DNA from: Casimicrobiaceae bacterium | GTDB lineage: Bacteria > Pseudomonadota > Gammaproteobacteria > Burkholderiales > Casimicrobiaceae | DNA: 8,499 bases | Direction: 5' to 3' | Assembly (NCBI GenBank): GCA_955652025.1 | Contig: CATPAO010000126.1 | Coordinates: 1 to 8,499, forward strand | Shown: positions 7,742 to 8,499 of the stretch, one piece after another | Layout of the letters: every line of letters starts with the position of its first letter | Position numbering within the stretch: the first letter of the stretch is position 1 | Program-made: the position numbers and the translations under genes | The notes under the pieces: generated by a model | The model's database searches: none | Told to the model about the DNA's origin: nothing | Seen by the model: only the letters and a program-made list of their open reading frames with translations

Positions 7742-7757
7742 AGCACAGTCCATGCCA
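7742..7757 (-). promoter_or_regulatory. putative sigma-54 (-24/-12) promoter of the EPS operon
   Basis: The minus strand reads TGGCATGGACTGTGCT. This fits the RpoN consensus TGGCAYR-N4-TTGCW at all informative positions except one (GTGC for TTGC), and the invariant GG and GC are separated by exactly 10 nt. Transcription would begin near 7731, leaving a leader of about 104 nt before the exporter ATG. RpoN control has been reported for PEP-CTERM genes, with the PrsK/PrsR two-component pair encoded in many XrtA genomes, and PrsR is a sigma-54 activator-type response regulator. The assignment here is by motif, position and orientation only. I saw no convincing sigma-70 promoter in the same interval. 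Confidence 0.55.
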
Positions 7758-7799
7758 AAATGATGGCAGCCATCCATTCTGCGCCTGACCGCGATGCGG

Positions 7800-7824
7800 G
7801 CGAAGCGAAAATTCGCGCTTTCGC
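7800..7824. promoter_or_regulatory. dyad with repeated GCGAA/TTCGC half-sites upstream of the sigma-54 motif
   Basis: GCGAA occurs at 7800-7804 and 7805-7809, TTCGC at 7812-7816 and 7820-7824. The inner pair is a perfect inverted repeat with a 2-bp spacer and the outer pair is imperfectly nested around it. It lies about 45 bp upstream of the -24 element (about -70 to -93 from the predicted start), within the usual range for a sigma-54 enhancer-binding protein. It could be a binding site or a chance GC-rich palindrome. Confidence 0.3.
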
Positions 7825-7867
7825 AGGACGATCGAGGTCTGCATTTTGTCCGCTACATCGTCAAATA

Positions 7868-7890
7868 GGCCGATTCCCGGCGTTTCGGCC
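7868..7890. repeat. 6-bp inverted repeat with 11-nt loop
   Basis: GGCCGA at 7868-7873 pairs with TCGGCC at 7885-7890. A transcript would form a GC-rich hairpin, but no T-run follows on either strand, so it is not a typical intrinsic terminator. It may be a second operator-like site upstream of the EPS promoter or may mean nothing. Confidence 0.2.
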
Positions 7891-8019
7891 GCGACAACGT
7901 GTTTGCACGCCGCATGTCCAGTTCTCTCAAGGTCGCCCCGAGCGCGCCATTGCGCCGGCCCGATAAGAAACGGCAACCCGAAGGCTGCCGCCGGAATGCT
8001 CTGCCCTTCCTGAGAGAGG

Positions 8020-8097
8020 GGTAACACTTCATTCCGGAGACATAGGTAACACTTCGGGCCTTTGCGGGAGTGCAAAGTGCCCTGGCAGGAGTGTTAC
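8020..8097. repeat. three GTAACAC iterons at the IS left end
   Basis: The 11-bp direct repeat GGTAACACTTC occurs at 8020-8030 and 8045-8055, and its 7-bp core is inverted at 8091-8097. The third copy lies between the ribosome site (AGGAG, 8087-8091) and the ATG, so transposase bound there could repress its own translation or transcription. That role is an inference. Confidence 0.7.
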
Positions 8098-8100
8098 AAA

Positions 8101-8499
8101 ATGGATGAGCGGCTCCGATTCGTCGCGCGATTGCTCGACGGCGAGAAAATGGCGGCGCTATGCCGCGAGTTCGATGTCTCGCGCAAGACCGGCTACAAGA
8201 TCTTTCAACGGTACCAGGACTACGGCCTCGACGGACTCACCGATCGCAGCCGACGGCCCTACCGCCATGCCAACCAGCTGCCGTTGCCGATCGAGAAACT
8301 GATCGTTCAGCTCAAGCGGGAGCGACCCAGCTGGGGCGCACCGAAGATCCGGGAGAAGCTCAGACGCCTGCACAGCGATATCCAGACCCCCGCCATCAGC
8401 ACCGTGCACGCGGTGCTCGATCGCCATGGCCTGGTCAGCCGTGGCCGCAAACGACGCCACAAGGCGCACGGCACTCCCCTCTCCAGACCCGTGCTACCC
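8101..8499 (+). CDS. IS481-family transposase, N-terminal 133 codons (3' end outside window)
   Basis: The frame is open from the ATG at 8101 to the window edge and encodes MDERLRFVARLLDGEKMAAL at its start. The first 55 residues form a helix-turn-helix (CREFDVSRKTGYKIFQRYQDYG, about 21-42) followed by GLTDRSRRPYRHANQLP (45-61). A second DNA-binding segment, RPSWGAPKIREKLRR (79-93), and TPAISTVHAVLDRHGLVSR (99-117) lead toward the integrase core. The DDE catalytic residues would lie further right and cannot be checked. Full-length relatives are about 390 residues. AGGAG 9 nt upstream of the ATG is a good ribosome site. The part seen has no frameshift or stop, so the element may still be active. 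Family assignment is from recognised sequence pattern. Confidence 0.93.
   Translation, partial: MDERLRFVARLLDGEKMAALCREFDVSRKTGYKIFQRYQDYGLDGLTDRSRRPYRHANQLPLPIEKLIVQLKRERPSWGAPKIREKLRRLHSDIQTPAISTVHAVLDRHGLVSRGRKRRHKAHGTPLSRPVLP

Larger units (their letters stand above)
7758..8010. other. non-coding spacer between EPS promoter and insertion sequence
   Basis: This stretch of about 250 nt has no reading frame with a ribosome site or a recognisable product. Besides the two dyads listed separately it holds CCGGAATG at 7991-7998, which is inverted as CATTCCGG at 8030-8037 across the proposed left boundary of the insertion sequence. It probably contains the upstream regulatory region of the EPS operon and possibly the remains of whatever lay here before the insertion. 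Confidence 0.4.
8011..8499 (+). mobile_element. IS481-family insertion sequence, left end (right end outside window)
   Basis: The transposase at 8101 is of IS481 type and is preceded by about 90 nt of typical terminal sequence. The element probably begins near TGAGAGAGGGG at 8011, though the exact boundary and target duplication cannot be fixed without the right end. GGTAACACTTC occurs twice, at 8020-8030 and 8045-8055, spaced 25 bp apart; its core GTAACAC appears inverted as GTGTTAC at 8091-8097, next to the start codon. These are likely transposase-binding sites. The element reads away from the EPS operon and lies about 250 bp from the operon promoter. Confidence 0.8.

Noticed and set aside
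7796..7869. 24-codon plus-strand ORF (MRAKRKFALS...)
   Set aside because: There is no ribosome site or recognisable similarity, and it overlaps the dyad. Nothing separates it from chance.
7704..8075. 123-codon minus-strand open frame in the intergenic region
   Set aside because: It would start inside the IS left end and run through the promoter motif. It has no convincing ribosome site and no family I recognise. If homologues of this peptide were found, the sigma-54 call would need review, since the motif lies within this frame.
1..8499. CRISPR array, tRNA, rRNA, riboswitch, intrinsic terminator
   Set aside because: I looked for regularly spaced repeats, tRNA-like cloverleaf sequence, and GC hairpins followed by T-runs on both strands, and saw none I could support.
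1..8499. A previously undescribed system
   Set aside because: All main genes belong to the known XrtA/PEP-CTERM-associated EPS set, in a familiar order. Novelty is limited to the regulatory and junction details listed as findings.

Overview
The window holds most of an exopolysaccharide (EPS) biosynthesis and export operon of the XrtA (exosortase A)/PEP-CTERM type. It is transcribed leftward (minus strand) and flanked on the right by the start of a rightward IS481-family insertion sequence. The DNA is GC-rich with a strong G/C third-position bias. Gene content and order match the XrtA loci of Gram-negative Proteobacteria, most likely Betaproteobacteria or a related gammaproteobacterium. That placement is an inference from gene content; no taxonomic marker is present.

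In transcription order (right to left) the operon reads: Wza-like outer-membrane lipoprotein exporter (7627-6977); Wzc/Wzz-like inner-membrane chain-length determinant (6926-5364); cytoplasmic BY-type tyrosine autokinase (5352-4372); TIGR03016-type outer-membrane beta-barrel (4403-2826); ExeA-like AAA ATPase (2815-1787); polysaccharide deacetylase (1668-808); and a FemAB-like GNAT-fold protein (808 to beyond base 1). Spacing is tight: 50 nt, 11 nt, a 32-nt overlap, 10 nt, a 118-nt space filled by a possible 41-codon ORF with ATGA overlaps at both ends, then a 1-nt overlap. This indicates one polycistronic, translationally coupled unit. The exporter, chain-length protein and kinase form the trans-envelope export core. 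The deacetylase and FemAB-like protein probably modify the polymer, and the barrel and ATPase are XrtA-specific accessories of unclear mechanism. Exosortase itself, glycosyltransferases and PEP-CTERM substrates are not in the window and would be expected to the left.

The 473 nt between the first operon gene and the transposase start (7628-8100) contain no convincing gene. They carry a good sigma-54-type -24/-12 promoter motif on the minus strand (7742-7757), a dyad about 45 bp upstream of it (7800-7824) that could be an activator site, and, from about 8011, the left end of the IS481-family element with three copies of GTAACAC (two direct, one inverted).

The system is a recognised one, not a new one. 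The parts most worth a second look are the sigma-54 promoter and dyad, the double-ATGA 41-codon ORF between ATPase and deacetylase, and the barrel start codon nested inside the kinase's tyrosine-cluster codons.
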